Below are positions 33,770 to 41,409 of a stretch of 64,000 bases of DNA, piece by piece (within the stretch, counting starts at the first letter, position 1; every line of letters starts with the position of its first letter). The notes beneath the pieces are model-generated. The model was not told the origin of the DNA and did not search any database. It saw nothing but the letters and a program-made list of their open reading frames with translations. The stretch is from positions 2,418,001 through 2,482,000 of the forward strand of contig NZ_VFOO01000001.1 in assembly GCF_006716115.1 (NCBI RefSeq), given 5' to 3'. Source of the stretch: Subtercola boreus (GTDB taxonomy: Bacteria; Actinomycetota; Actinomycetes; Actinomycetales; Microbacteriaceae). A program made the translations under genes and the position numbers.

Positions 33770-33912
33770 CCAATCGCGGACTCGGGGGTCGTTCCGGGCC
33801 TGCTCGACGGTCCATCCGGGCGCCTCGGCGGCGGGCGGCGGGCACCCCGGCGCGGCAGAGGGTGTGTGTTACGATCTCCCGCAGGAGCACGATCGCTGCG
33901 AAGGGGGAACTC

Positions 33913-35511
33913 GTGGATCTGTCCGGTTACCTCCGTGTGCTGCGTGCGCACTGGATCGCCATTGTCGTCTTCATGCTGGTGGGAGGACTGGCGGGATACG
34001 GCTGGTCCCTCATCCAGCCCCGGGTGTACACCGCCGACGCAAGCGGGATCATCACCACCGGTGTGAGCACTGACCTCGGATCCGCGCTTGTCGGCGACAA
34101 CTACGCGAAGTCCCGGGTGAAGTCCTACCTCAACGTTGCAAAGTCACGCTCGGTCGCGGCCTACGCCGTCGACAAGCTCGGCCTGCAGTCGAGCCCCGAA
34201 GATCTGATCAGCCGGGTGACCGTTTCGAACCCGATCGACACCGCCGTGCTGGCCGTGTCGGCCCAGTCCTCGACTCCGGAGGGAGCCCGGGATCTCGCCG
34301 AGACCTGGATCGCGGGCATGGTGCAGCAGGTCACCGACCTCGAGAACTCCGGCACCCTCGACACGACGACGGCGCCCGCCGGCACGGCTTCGATCGTCAA
34401 GCTCCAGACGCTCGACTCCGCAGTGCTGCCAGCCTCTCCGAGCTCGCCGAACACCCGTCTTGCCATCGCGCTCGGCTTCCTCTTCGGAGCCATCGGCGGC
34501 ATCGGCTACGCTTTCGTGCGCAATACGCTCGACCGCCGCATCCGGTCCGTGGAGAATGTCGAGAAGGCATTCGGTCTCGCTGTCGTCGGAACGATCCCGT
34601 TCGACCGCAACTTCACCGATGCCAACCGGCTCGTCGACCACATCTCCTCGTCGAACTACAGTGTGCGACGCACCGACGACGATGCCGTCGCTGAGGCCCT
34701 CAGGGAACTGCGCACGAACCTGCAGTTCATGGATGTCGACAACCCTCCTCGTATCATCGTCGTCACGAGTTCACTGCCCGGAGACGGCAAATCGACCATC
34801 ACGGCCAACCTCGCCACGACGATCGCTGCCTCCGGCCAGCGTGTTGTGGTCGTCGACGGAGACCTTCGTCGCCCGACCGTCGCCAAGTCGTTCAACCTCC
34901 TCCCCGGCGTCGGGCTCACCGATGTGCTGGTCGGCCGGGCCGAGATCGAAGACGTGCTGCAGCCCTGGGGAGACAGCGGCCGCCTGATGGTCATGGGCGC
35001 CGGGGTCGTTCCCCCGAACCCGAGCGAACTCCTCGGGTCACGTGCCATGCAGACCCTGCTCAACCACCTGGCGCGCGATTCCATCGTCCTGATCGACGCG
35101 CCTCCCCTCATCCCGGTCACCGACGCCGCCATCCTGACCGCCTGCACAGACGGCGCTCTCGTGGTGGCATCGGTCGGCAAGACCACGACGGATGCCCTGG
35201 GTAAGGCGCTGAACAACCTGGAGCGGGTCAACGGCCGGGCTCTCGGTGTGATCCTCAACCGTGTGCCTCGCCGCGGCAGCGGCAGCACCTACTACGGCTA
35301 CCAGTACAAGGGCGACTACAACGCTCGCGTCGAGGATGATGTGCCCGTGAGCCCGATAGAACCCTCGGTCGATCTGCGCTCCGAGAACGCACATGCCCGT
35401 CGCGCTGCGCCGGTCGAACGGGTGCTCGCGCCCGGCGCCGGCGGGACTCCCGACGACACCGCCAACGGCGCAGACGGCACCAGCACACGGGCGACGACCG
35501 ACCGTCGCTAG
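33913..35511 (+). CDS. Wzz/BY-kinase, copy 2
   Basis: This 532-residue chain-length regulator and tyrosine autokinase starts at a GTG after GGGGGA. TM1 is at about 14-33 and TM2 at about 183-203. The kinase motifs are Walker A LPGDGKSTIT (288-297), Walker A' VVVVDGDLRRP (311-321) and Walker B VLIDAPPLIP. The Tyr cluster STYYGYQYKGDY is followed by a disordered tail of about 60 residues rich in Ala, Asp, Gly and Arg that copies 1 and 3 lack. It heads a plus-strand run: kinase, phosphatase, nucleotidyltransferase, PqqD. That order suggests kinase and phosphatase act as a pair. Confidence 0.93.
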   Translation: MDLSGYLRVLRAHWIAIVVFMLVGGLAGYGWSLIQPRVYTADASGIITTGVSTDLGSALVGDNYAKSRVKSYLNVAKSRSVAAYAVDKLGLQSSPEDLISRVTVSNPIDTAVLAVSAQSSTPEGARDLAETWIAGMVQQVTDLENSGTLDTTTAPAGTASIVKLQTLDSAVLPASPSSPNTRLAIALGFLFGAIGGIGYAFVRNTLDRRIRSVENVEKAFGLAVVGTIPFDRNFTDANRLVDHISSSNYSVRRTDDDAVAEALRELRTNLQFMDVDNPPRIIVVTSSLPGDGKSTITANLATTIAASGQRVVVVDGDLRRPTVAKSFNLLPGVGLTDVLVGRAEIEDVLQPWGDSGRLMVMGAGVVPPNPSELLGSRAMQTLLNHLARDSIVLIDAPPLIPVTDAAILTACTDGALVVASVGKTTTDALGKALNNLERVNGRALGVILNRVPRRGSGSTYYGYQYKGDYNARVEDDVPVSPIEPSVDLRSENAHARRAAPVERVLAPGAGGTPDDTANGADGTSTRATTDRR

Positions 35512-35526
35512 CGGGAGGGAGAACGA

Positions 35527-36216
35527 ATGGCGAACGAGAGCGAGAACCGGGCCCCGTTCCGTGTGCTCGCGGTGTGCACCGGCAACATCTGCCGGTCGCC
35601 CTTGGCCGAGAACCTGCTTCGCGCCCGTTTCGGCGAGGCGGGGCTGCACACCGTGACCGCGTTCTCCAGCGCGGGCCTCGGTGCCGTCGTCGGAGCCCCG
35701 ATGGATGAGACGTCACTCGAGATGTCCCACGCTCTCCGAGGCCAGTCGAACCCGGCCGGGCCGCACACCGGTCGTGCCCTGTCGAGCGCGATCGTCTCCG
35801 GGAGCGACCTGGTCCTCACCATGACCCGGCACCAGCGCGATGACCTGATCCAGCGCTATCCGCGTGCGCTGCAGCGGGCATTCACCCTCACCGAGTTCGC
35901 GAAACTCCTCGCTCTGCCCGAGTCGGAGGCCCGTGAGGTTCGACGTCCAGACGAGGGGATCCTCCACGGCGGACTTTCCTCGGCCGGGGTCGACGAAATC
36001 ACGGGTGCCGTCTTCCGCGCCCGGGTGAAGGACCTGGCACGCATCCGGTCCCGCGCAAGCCTGCAGCCTCAGGACGACGTGGCGGACCCCTACCGCCAGG
36101 CCCGAGCCGTGCATGAAGGCGTCGCACACCAGATAAGTCTGGCGGCATCGCAAATAGCACACAACTTCGCCGGTTGGGCGGCCGAGCCGAAGTCTGCCGT
36201 AGAACGTTCGGCCTGA
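35527..36216 (+). CDS. Low-molecular-weight protein-tyrosine phosphatase, copy 1
   Basis: This 229-residue phosphatase has the P-loop VCTGNICRSPLAENLL (Cys17 nucleophile, Arg23) and the general-acid DP in DVADPYRQ near residue 182. It is longer than the usual 150-190 residues, with an insertion around residues 120-165. It lies 15 bp after BY-kinase 2, with GGGAGGGAG as ribosome site. The usual job of such Wzb-like enzymes is to dephosphorylate the tyrosine cluster of the paired kinase and so reset polysaccharide chain-length control. Confidence 0.93.
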   Translation: MANESENRAPFRVLAVCTGNICRSPLAENLLRARFGEAGLHTVTAFSSAGLGAVVGAPMDETSLEMSHALRGQSNPAGPHTGRALSSAIVSGSDLVLTMTRHQRDDLIQRYPRALQRAFTLTEFAKLLALPESEAREVRRPDEGILHGGLSSAGVDEITGAVFRARVKDLARIRSRASLQPQDDVADPYRQARAVHEGVAHQISLAASQIAHNFAGWAAEPKSAVERSA

Positions 36217-36219
36217 CGG

Positions 36220-37149
36220 GTGGAGAGTGCTCGACTGGCTACGGCGGACGCCGTTCTGCTCGCTTCGGCGTGGGTCGGCTTCACCGCACGGTCGATGGGC
36301 GTCAGGACCCTGGTCGTGAAGGGGCCGGCAGCTGCCCGCCAGGGTCTCCGGAAACCCCGCGCGTCATCCGACGTCGACGTCCTGGTGGAACCGCACCGTT
36401 TCGAAGAGTTCGTCGATCGACTGGTCGACGCCGGCTGGCAGGAACGGAGTGCGCCCACAACCCCTCGCATCGTCGAGCTGCACTCGGTCACCCTGCTCAA
36501 CGCTTCATGGCCCATCGACCTCGACCTGCACCGCTTCTGGCCGGGTTTCCTCCTTGAACCGGCGGAAGCATTCGACGTTCTCTGGGCGTCGCGGGTCGAA
36601 GAGGAGTTCGCCGGGATCGCGGTTGACGTGCCGGATCCCCCATCGACCGCCCTCATCCTCGGCCTGCACACCCTTCGACACACTGCACCGGCCGCGGCAC
36701 TGTCGTCCGTCGCGCCGCTGGCCGAGGCTGCCCGCACCGTCTTCGGCGACCAGGCCGGCTCCCTCCTCGCCGCGAGGGCACATCTCCTCGGTGCCACAGA
36801 GACCTGCAGGCCCCTCCTCGAAACGGTGGGCAGCGATCTCACCGCACCGGGCCCTGAGTCGGACGAGCTTCGCCGCTGGCGCCTCAATGCAGCAGCCCGG
36901 GGCACCAGCTCCGCCTGGCTCGTGCACCTGTCGGAGGCGCCTACGCGACGGAAAGTCGCGATCGTCGCTTCGGCACTGTTTCCTTCACCTCGCCAGCTGC
37001 GTCTGCTGCATCCGGAGACTCCTCTCGGCCCGCGCGGCATTGCGGGAGCCTGGTTCCGGCGGCTGGGACACGGACTCGTTGCCCTCCCCGGTGCGATGGC
37101 GTCCGTGCGGGGTTTTCGGCGACGCCACCGTCCGGATCCCCGGGCATGA
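36220..37149 (+). CDS. Nucleotidyltransferase-fold protein (NTP_transf_5-like)
   Basis: This 309-residue protein starts at a GTG 3 bp after the phosphatase stop. The motif VRTLVVKGPAAARQGLRKPRASSDVDVLVEPHRFEEF carries the conserved Lys-Gly (34-35) and the DxD pair (Asp51, Asp53) of the NTP_transf_5 family. LHSVTLLNASWPIDLDLHRFW adds a third Asp. The C-terminal half is alpha-helical with LGLHTLRHTAPA. Members sit in exosortase, lasso-peptide and EPS loci next to PqqD- and HprK-like genes; their reaction is not established. The stop overlaps the PqqD gene start (ATGA). Confidence 0.8.
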   Translation: MESARLATADAVLLASAWVGFTARSMGVRTLVVKGPAAARQGLRKPRASSDVDVLVEPHRFEEFVDRLVDAGWQERSAPTTPRIVELHSVTLLNASWPIDLDLHRFWPGFLLEPAEAFDVLWASRVEEEFAGIAVDVPDPPSTALILGLHTLRHTAPAAALSSVAPLAEAARTVFGDQAGSLLAARAHLLGATETCRPLLETVGSDLTAPGPESDELRRWRLNAAARGTSSAWLVHLSEAPTRRKVAIVASALFPSPRQLRLLHPETPLGPRGIAGAWFRRLGHGLVALPGAMASVRGFRRRHRPDPRA

Positions 37150-37439
37150 CGAGAACACTCGGCAGGCTCACCATCCCCGCGTCCATCGCTGAGATCACGA
37201 CGGATGACTCGACCATCGTGATGCGACTCGACTCTGCTGCGTTCGAGCCTCTTCAGCTCTCGGGGTCGGCGTCCACCGTGTGGCGAGCACTCCGCTCCGG
37301 GGCCCAGACTCTCAGCGAGACGGTCGAGGCCTGTTCCGGGGAGACCGGGGAGGCACCGGGGAAGATCGAGGGCGACGTGGCGCAGTTCCTCGGCAGCCTC
37401 ATCGCCCGGGGCCTGGTGATCACATCTGCAGCCGATTGA
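37146..37439 (+). CDS. PqqD-family protein (peptide-binding chaperone-like)
   Basis: This 97-residue stand-alone PqqD-like domain reads MRLDSAAFEPLQLSGSASTVWRALRSGAQTLSETVEAC..., then IEGDVAQFLGSLIARGLV, matching the family pattern of a beta-ribbon, winged helix and C-terminal L-x3-GL(V/I). PqqD domains usually bind the leader of a ribosomal peptide and present it to a modifying enzyme, but many EPS-linked copies have no known peptide. It overlaps the nucleotidyltransferase gene by 4 bp. No obvious precursor peptide is annotated next to it. Confidence 0.82.
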   Translation: MTRTLGRLTIPASIAEITTDDSTIVMRLDSAAFEPLQLSGSASTVWRALRSGAQTLSETVEACSGETGEAPGKIEGDVAQFLGSLIARGLVITSAAD

Positions 37440-37584
37440 GACAGTTCGGTTTCGGGCTCATGAAAATTCACACATTCTGGCCGACCGGTGTGCCTCTTCG
37501 CCCTAACATGTGGAGAAACCGGCCAGTCGCAGTCTGACCGGACCACGCTGGTGTGCTCTGCGGCGGCCGTAGGAGGAGTCTGCC

Positions 37585-37968
37585 GTGCTGCTGAAACGCC
37601 GTCACCACCAGCTCGTGCGCCTACGCGAGCTCGACGACCTCGGGCCACTCCTCATATCCACCGGGGATTCCCGAGATCGCGTCAGGGCGATCGCAGACGC
37701 GCAGGCGACCTTCGGCGGGGCTGCCCAGGCGCGTATCGTCTCCCGGAGGTTCGAGGGGAGGCGTTCTCTCTACGTCGTGCTCCGGTACACAAGTTCGCGA
37801 GTCACGATCGGCACCCTGGACCCTGTGGTCTCACGGAAGATCGCCTGGAGGGTGCGGATCCTCGCCCTCAACAACCGCGTCGTCACCTGCCCGGCCTCAA
37901 TAGACGCCGACCGGCATTCCCCGACGTATCTGGATGTCTGGCTGAACTCGCCGTCAGCCGAGCTCTAG
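37585..37968 (+). CDS. Unrecognised 127-residue protein downstream of pqqD-like gene
   Basis: A GTG start lies 7 bp after AGGAGGAG, the strongest ribosome site in this part, so the gene is probably real. The product is basic and has no signal peptide or membrane helix. It reads HHQLVRLRELDDLGPLLISTGDSRDRVRAIADAQATFGGAAQARIVSRRFEGRRSLYVVLRYTSSRVTIGTLDP..., a likely alpha/beta fold. I know no family. It is 145 bp from pqqD in the same direction and overlaps the end of the opposing mqo gene by 15 bp. A role with the HprK/PqqD set is possible from position only. Confidence 0.65.
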   Translation: MLLKRRHHQLVRLRELDDLGPLLISTGDSRDRVRAIADAQATFGGAAQARIVSRRFEGRRSLYVVLRYTSSRVTIGTLDPVVSRKIAWRVRILALNNRVVTCPASIDADRHSPTYLDVWLNSPSAEL

Positions 37969-39432
37969 GACCTTCGCCGTCTCCTTCAGCGTCTTCTCCG
38001 CGTTCGATGGGCTCTTCGTGAGCAGAGTGCCGAGCGAGGGGATCATCTTCTTCAGCTGTGTCTTCCACCCGGGGTAGGAGTCGCCGAAACAGCGCTCGAG
38101 GAGATCCAGCATGATCGGGACAGCCGTCGAGGCACCCGGGGATGCTCCGAGCAACCCTGCGATCGACCCGTCGGCCGACGTGATCACTTCGGTGCCGAAC
38201 TGCAGCACACCCCCGCGCTTCGCATCCTTCTTCATGACCTGAACGCGCTGCCCGGCGGTGATGAGATACCAGTCCTTCGGGTCGGCCGTCGGCATGAATT
38301 CGCGGAGCGCCTCGAACTTCTTGCTCTTGGAGGCGAAGACCTCACCGATCAGGTATTTCATCAGATCGAGATTGTCGCGGGCAACGGCGAGCATCGGTCC
38401 GAGGTTGTGTGCGCGGATGGACCGCGGAAGGTCGAGCCAGGAACCCGACTTGAGGAACTTCGGGCTGAAGCCTGCGTACGGCCCGAACAGCAGCGACGCT
38501 TGGCCGTCCACAACACGCTTGTCGAGGTGCGGAACCGACATCGGTGGGGCGCCGACAGCAGCCTTGCCGTACACCTTCGCCTGGTGCTCGGCGACGACAC
38601 GGGGATTGTCTGTGCGGAGGAACTGCCCACTGATCGGAAATCCGCCGAAACCCCGGATCTCCGGGATACGGGCCTTCTGGAGCAGATGCAGGGCACCGCC
38701 GCCTGCACCGACGAAGACGAACCGCGCGTTGACCTTCATCGGAGTGTTGCCGACACTGTGTTTGAGCGACACCTCCCAGGTGCCGTCCCTGGTCTTCTTG
38801 AGGTTGGTCACCGTGCAGTTGGTCTCCGTCGAGACGCCCTCCGCTTTGAGGTAGTCGAACAACTGGGCCGTGAGCGAACCGAAGTCGACGTCGGTGCCCG
38901 ACACGACACGGGTTGCTGCGATCTTCTCATTCTTCGACCGGTCGCGAAGGAGCAGGGGCGACCAGCCGTAGATGACGCTCGGGTCGTCCGAGTACTCGAT
39001 CCCTTCGAAGAGGGGCTCGGAGAGGAGTGCCTCATAGCGCTTGCGGAGATAGGCGACATTCGCCTCGCCCTTGACGAACGTCATGTGCGGGGTGGGATTG
39101 ATGAACGAGTCCGGGCTCTTCAGGACGCCCTGCTCGACCAGGTACGACCAGAGCTGGCGGCTCACCTGGAACTGCTCGTTGATCGCTACGGCCTTGGATG
39201 TCTCCACGGAACCGTCAGGTGCCTCTGGCATGTAGTTGAGCTCGCACAGTGCCGCATGCCCGGTTCCCGCGTTGTTCCACGGATTCGAACTCTCGAGCGC
39301 CACGGAGCCCAGCTTCTCGAAGATCCGGATGGACCAGTCCGGCTGAAGGATCTTGATGAGGGCGCCAAGCGTGGCGCTCATGATTCCGCCGCCGATCAGA
39401 ACGACGTCGGTTGGTTCGGAGGGATTAGACAC
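37954..39432 (-). CDS. mqo: Malate:quinone oxidoreductase
   Basis: This 492-residue FAD enzyme oxidises malate to oxaloacetate and passes electrons to quinone at the membrane. The dinucleotide site is DVVLIGGGIMSATLGALIKILQPDWSIRIFEKL. SSNPWNNAGTGHAALCELNYMPE is the Mqo signature, with VFVGAGGGALHLLQKARIPE and GQFLRTDNP further on. The GTG start fits the alignment of the FAD motif. It is a housekeeping gene set within the EPS locus and divides the kinase/PqqD part from the sugar-nucleotide part. Tail-to-tail overlap of 15 bp with the 37585 gene. Confidence 0.96.
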   Translation of the reverse strand: MSNPSEPTDVVLIGGGIMSATLGALIKILQPDWSIRIFEKLGSVALESSNPWNNAGTGHAALCELNYMPEAPDGSVETSKAVAINEQFQVSRQLWSYLVEQGVLKSPDSFINPTPHMTFVKGEANVAYLRKRYEALLSEPLFEGIEYSDDPSVIYGWSPLLLRDRSKNEKIAATRVVSGTDVDFGSLTAQLFDYLKAEGVSTETNCTVTNLKKTRDGTWEVSLKHSVGNTPMKVNARFVFVGAGGGALHLLQKARIPEIRGFGGFPISGQFLRTDNPRVVAEHQAKVYGKAAVGAPPMSVPHLDKRVVDGQASLLFGPYAGFSPKFLKSGSWLDLPRSIRAHNLGPMLAVARDNLDLMKYLIGEVFASKSKKFEALREFMPTADPKDWYLITAGQRVQVMKKDAKRGGVLQFGTEVITSADGSIAGLLGASPGASTAVPIMLDLLERCFGDSYPGWKTQLKKMIPSLGTLLTKSPSNAEKTLKETAKVLELG

Positions 39433-39499
39433 TCCTCCAGTTTACGACTCACCGGCGAGGAGAGAGACCTCCGACCGGGAATCGGCGACGGTGGATCGG

Positions 39500-40813
39500 T
39501 CAGGGACGACCGAGACCCTGGTAGGTCCAGCCGGCGGCACGGTATGCCTTCGCGTCGAGGCAGTTGCGGCCGTCGACGACGAACGCCCGGTTGACAAGCG
39601 GGAGGATCTCCGCGGGGTCGAGCTCGCGGAACTGCTTCCACTCCGTCACGACGACCACTGCGTCCGCTCCCGTCAGGGCTTCGCGGGTGTCGGCGACGTA
39701 GGTGATCTGCGGGTGCAGGCGCGCGGCGTTCGCGATGGCTTCCGGATCCGTCGCGACGACTTCTGCGCCGAGACCCTTCAACGCTGCGGCGACATTCAGA
39801 GCGGGCGAATCGCGCACATCGTCGGAGTCGGGCTTGAAAGCGAGGCCCAGAACGGCCACCCTCTTGCCGAAGATGTTTCCGTCGAACGAGTCGACGACGA
39901 GATCGATGACGCGCTGGCGGCGCCGCAGGTTGATCGAGTCGACCTCTTTCAGAAAAGCGACGGACTCGCCCTTGCCGAGCTCTTCGGCCCGGGCCGCGAA
40001 GGCCCGGATGTCCTTCGGAAGGCAACCACCGCCGAAACCGACGCCAGCGTTCAGGAACCGGCGGCCGATGCGGGCATCGAAACCGATGGCATCCGCCAGC
40101 TGCGTGACGTCGGCGCCGGTGACTTCGGCGATCTCGGCCATGGCGTTGATGAACGAGATCTTCGTGGCGAGGAAAGCGTTGGCCGACACCTTCACGAGCT
40201 CAGCGGTGGCGTAGTCGGTGACGACGAGGGGTGTCTCACGCGAGAGGGCGACGGCGTACACCTCATCCAGGAGCGCCTTGGCGGCCACTCCCTCATCACC
40301 GTCGGGGATTCCGTAGACGAGCCGGTCGGGGCTGATCGTGTCTTCGACGGCGAAACCCTCCCGGAGGAACTCAGGGTTCCAGGCGAGAAGCGCGCCGGAG
40401 CCCGCCTCCTTCACCTTTGCCGCGAGACGTGCCGCGGTGCCCACGGGAACAGTGGACTTGCCCGCCACCAGGCTGCCCTGGGAGAGATAGGGGATCAGCG
40501 AGTCGACGGCGCCGTCGACATACGTGAGGTCGGCTGCGTGCTCGCCCTTTCGCTGGGGGGTGCCGACAGCGATGAAGTGGATCTGGGCACCCTGGACGGC
40601 CGCCATGTCGCTCGAGAAGGTCAGTCGCCCGGAGGCGATGCCCGCAGCGAGGATCTCCGGCAGCCCCGGCTCGAAGAACGGCGCGGTCCCCGCGGAGAGC
40701 GCACGGATCTTGTTCTCGTCGACGTCGATCCCCACGACCTCATGGCCGAGTTCGGCCATGGCCGCCGCGTGCACAGCTCCGAGATACCCACAACCGATGA
40801 CAGAGATCTTCAT
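39500..40813 (-). CDS. ugd: UDP-glucose 6-dehydrogenase
   Basis: This 437-residue enzyme makes UDP-glucuronate from UDP-glucose, a likely EPS precursor. It begins MKISVIGCGYLGAVHAAAMAELGHEVVGIDVDENK (Rossmann GxGxxG). The catalytic Cys lies in GVGFGGGCLPKDIRAF, and FLREGFAVEDTISPDRLVYG and VLGLAFKPDSDDVRDSPAL are family signatures. The Met at 40813 begins the Rossmann strand and has AAGGTGGGAAA upstream, so longer in-frame extensions are rejected. Uronic acid in the polymer would give it negative charge, together with pyruvylation. Confidence 0.96.
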   Translation of the reverse strand: MKISVIGCGYLGAVHAAAMAELGHEVVGIDVDENKIRALSAGTAPFFEPGLPEILAAGIASGRLTFSSDMAAVQGAQIHFIAVGTPQRKGEHAADLTYVDGAVDSLIPYLSQGSLVAGKSTVPVGTAARLAAKVKEAGSGALLAWNPEFLREGFAVEDTISPDRLVYGIPDGDEGVAAKALLDEVYAVALSRETPLVVTDYATAELVKVSANAFLATKISFINAMAEIAEVTGADVTQLADAIGFDARIGRRFLNAGVGFGGGCLPKDIRAFAARAEELGKGESVAFLKEVDSINLRRRQRVIDLVVDSFDGNIFGKRVAVLGLAFKPDSDDVRDSPALNVAAALKGLGAEVVATDPEAIANAARLHPQITYVADTREALTGADAVVVVTEWKQFRELDPAEILPLVNRAFVVDGRNCLDAKAYRAAGWTYQGLGRP

Positions 40814-40911
40814 ACGCTTTTCCCACCTTGATGTATTTTGCGGCAGCGTCCCTGCGCTCGACGTACTATTCATACCAGTTGCTCGGTATGGATGCACATT
40901 CGGGGGGATGG

Positions 40912-41391
40912 ATGAAGAAGGCACTCGTCGCGCTGGTGCTCGTGTTCGCACTGGCCGGCTGCACCGAGGCGGGTGTCGCCGTCCCATCGACGTCGGATGG
41001 GCCCGCCGCCACGCAGACCACAGACGTACCGACGACAGAGGGAGCGGCGCCGCCTGTCGCGTCGCCCTCTTCCGAAGCGGCCGTGCCGCCCGCCAGTACC
41101 GGGGATGCGCCCGCAGAGGTCGTACCCGGGCCGGCCGAACCGGGAGCCGGCGGATGGACACCCGAACTCGTGTTCTCGGCCTGCACCGGCGCTCTCGACA
41201 AGGCCTACGACCCCGGCAGCCTGAAGAGCAGGGCAGACCTCGACCAGAGCGACGTCACGGAAGTGACGGAGGGCATCTGGTCGGTCGTCATCCCTGTGGT
41301 GCGCTCGGACACCGGCGACGGACAGCAGGGATGCACGGTACAGGGCACCGTCGATGCACCGATGATCAACGTCACCGACTACGACGGCTGA
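40912..41391 (+). CDS. Small secreted lipoprotein, unknown function
   Basis: This 159-residue protein begins MKKALVALVLVFALAGC, a lipoprotein signal with LAGC lipobox. A Pro/Ala/Ser/Thr-rich linker of about 70 residues follows, then a small domain (WTPELVFSACTGALDKAYDPGSLKSRADLDQ... VWSVVIPV... GCTVQGTVDAPMINVTDYDG) with one likely disulfide. The ATG follows GGGGGGATGG. A CATACC-N8-GGTATG inverted repeat lies at 40871-40890, just upstream. Small lipoproteins with such linkers are common in actinobacterial EPS loci; the function is unknown. Confidence 0.75.
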   Translation: MKKALVALVLVFALAGCTEAGVAVPSTSDGPAATQTTDVPTTEGAAPPVASPSSEAAVPPASTGDAPAEVVPGPAEPGAGGWTPELVFSACTGALDKAYDPGSLKSRADLDQSDVTEVTEGIWSVVIPVVRSDTGDGQQGCTVQGTVDAPMINVTDYDG

Positions 41392-41409
41392 ATCAGGCGG
41401 ACACCTCGA

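Noticed and set aside
37477-37526. CTGGCCG ... CGGCCAG inverted repeat before the 37585 gene
   Set aside because: Seven bp with a 36-base loop in GC-rich DNA is within what chance gives. No T-tract or motif supports it.
40814-41161. N-terminal extension of ugd up to 41161
   Set aside because: The added residues are Arg/Pro/Ser-rich shadow of the opposite lipoprotein gene. The Rossmann motif starts right at the Met at 40813.
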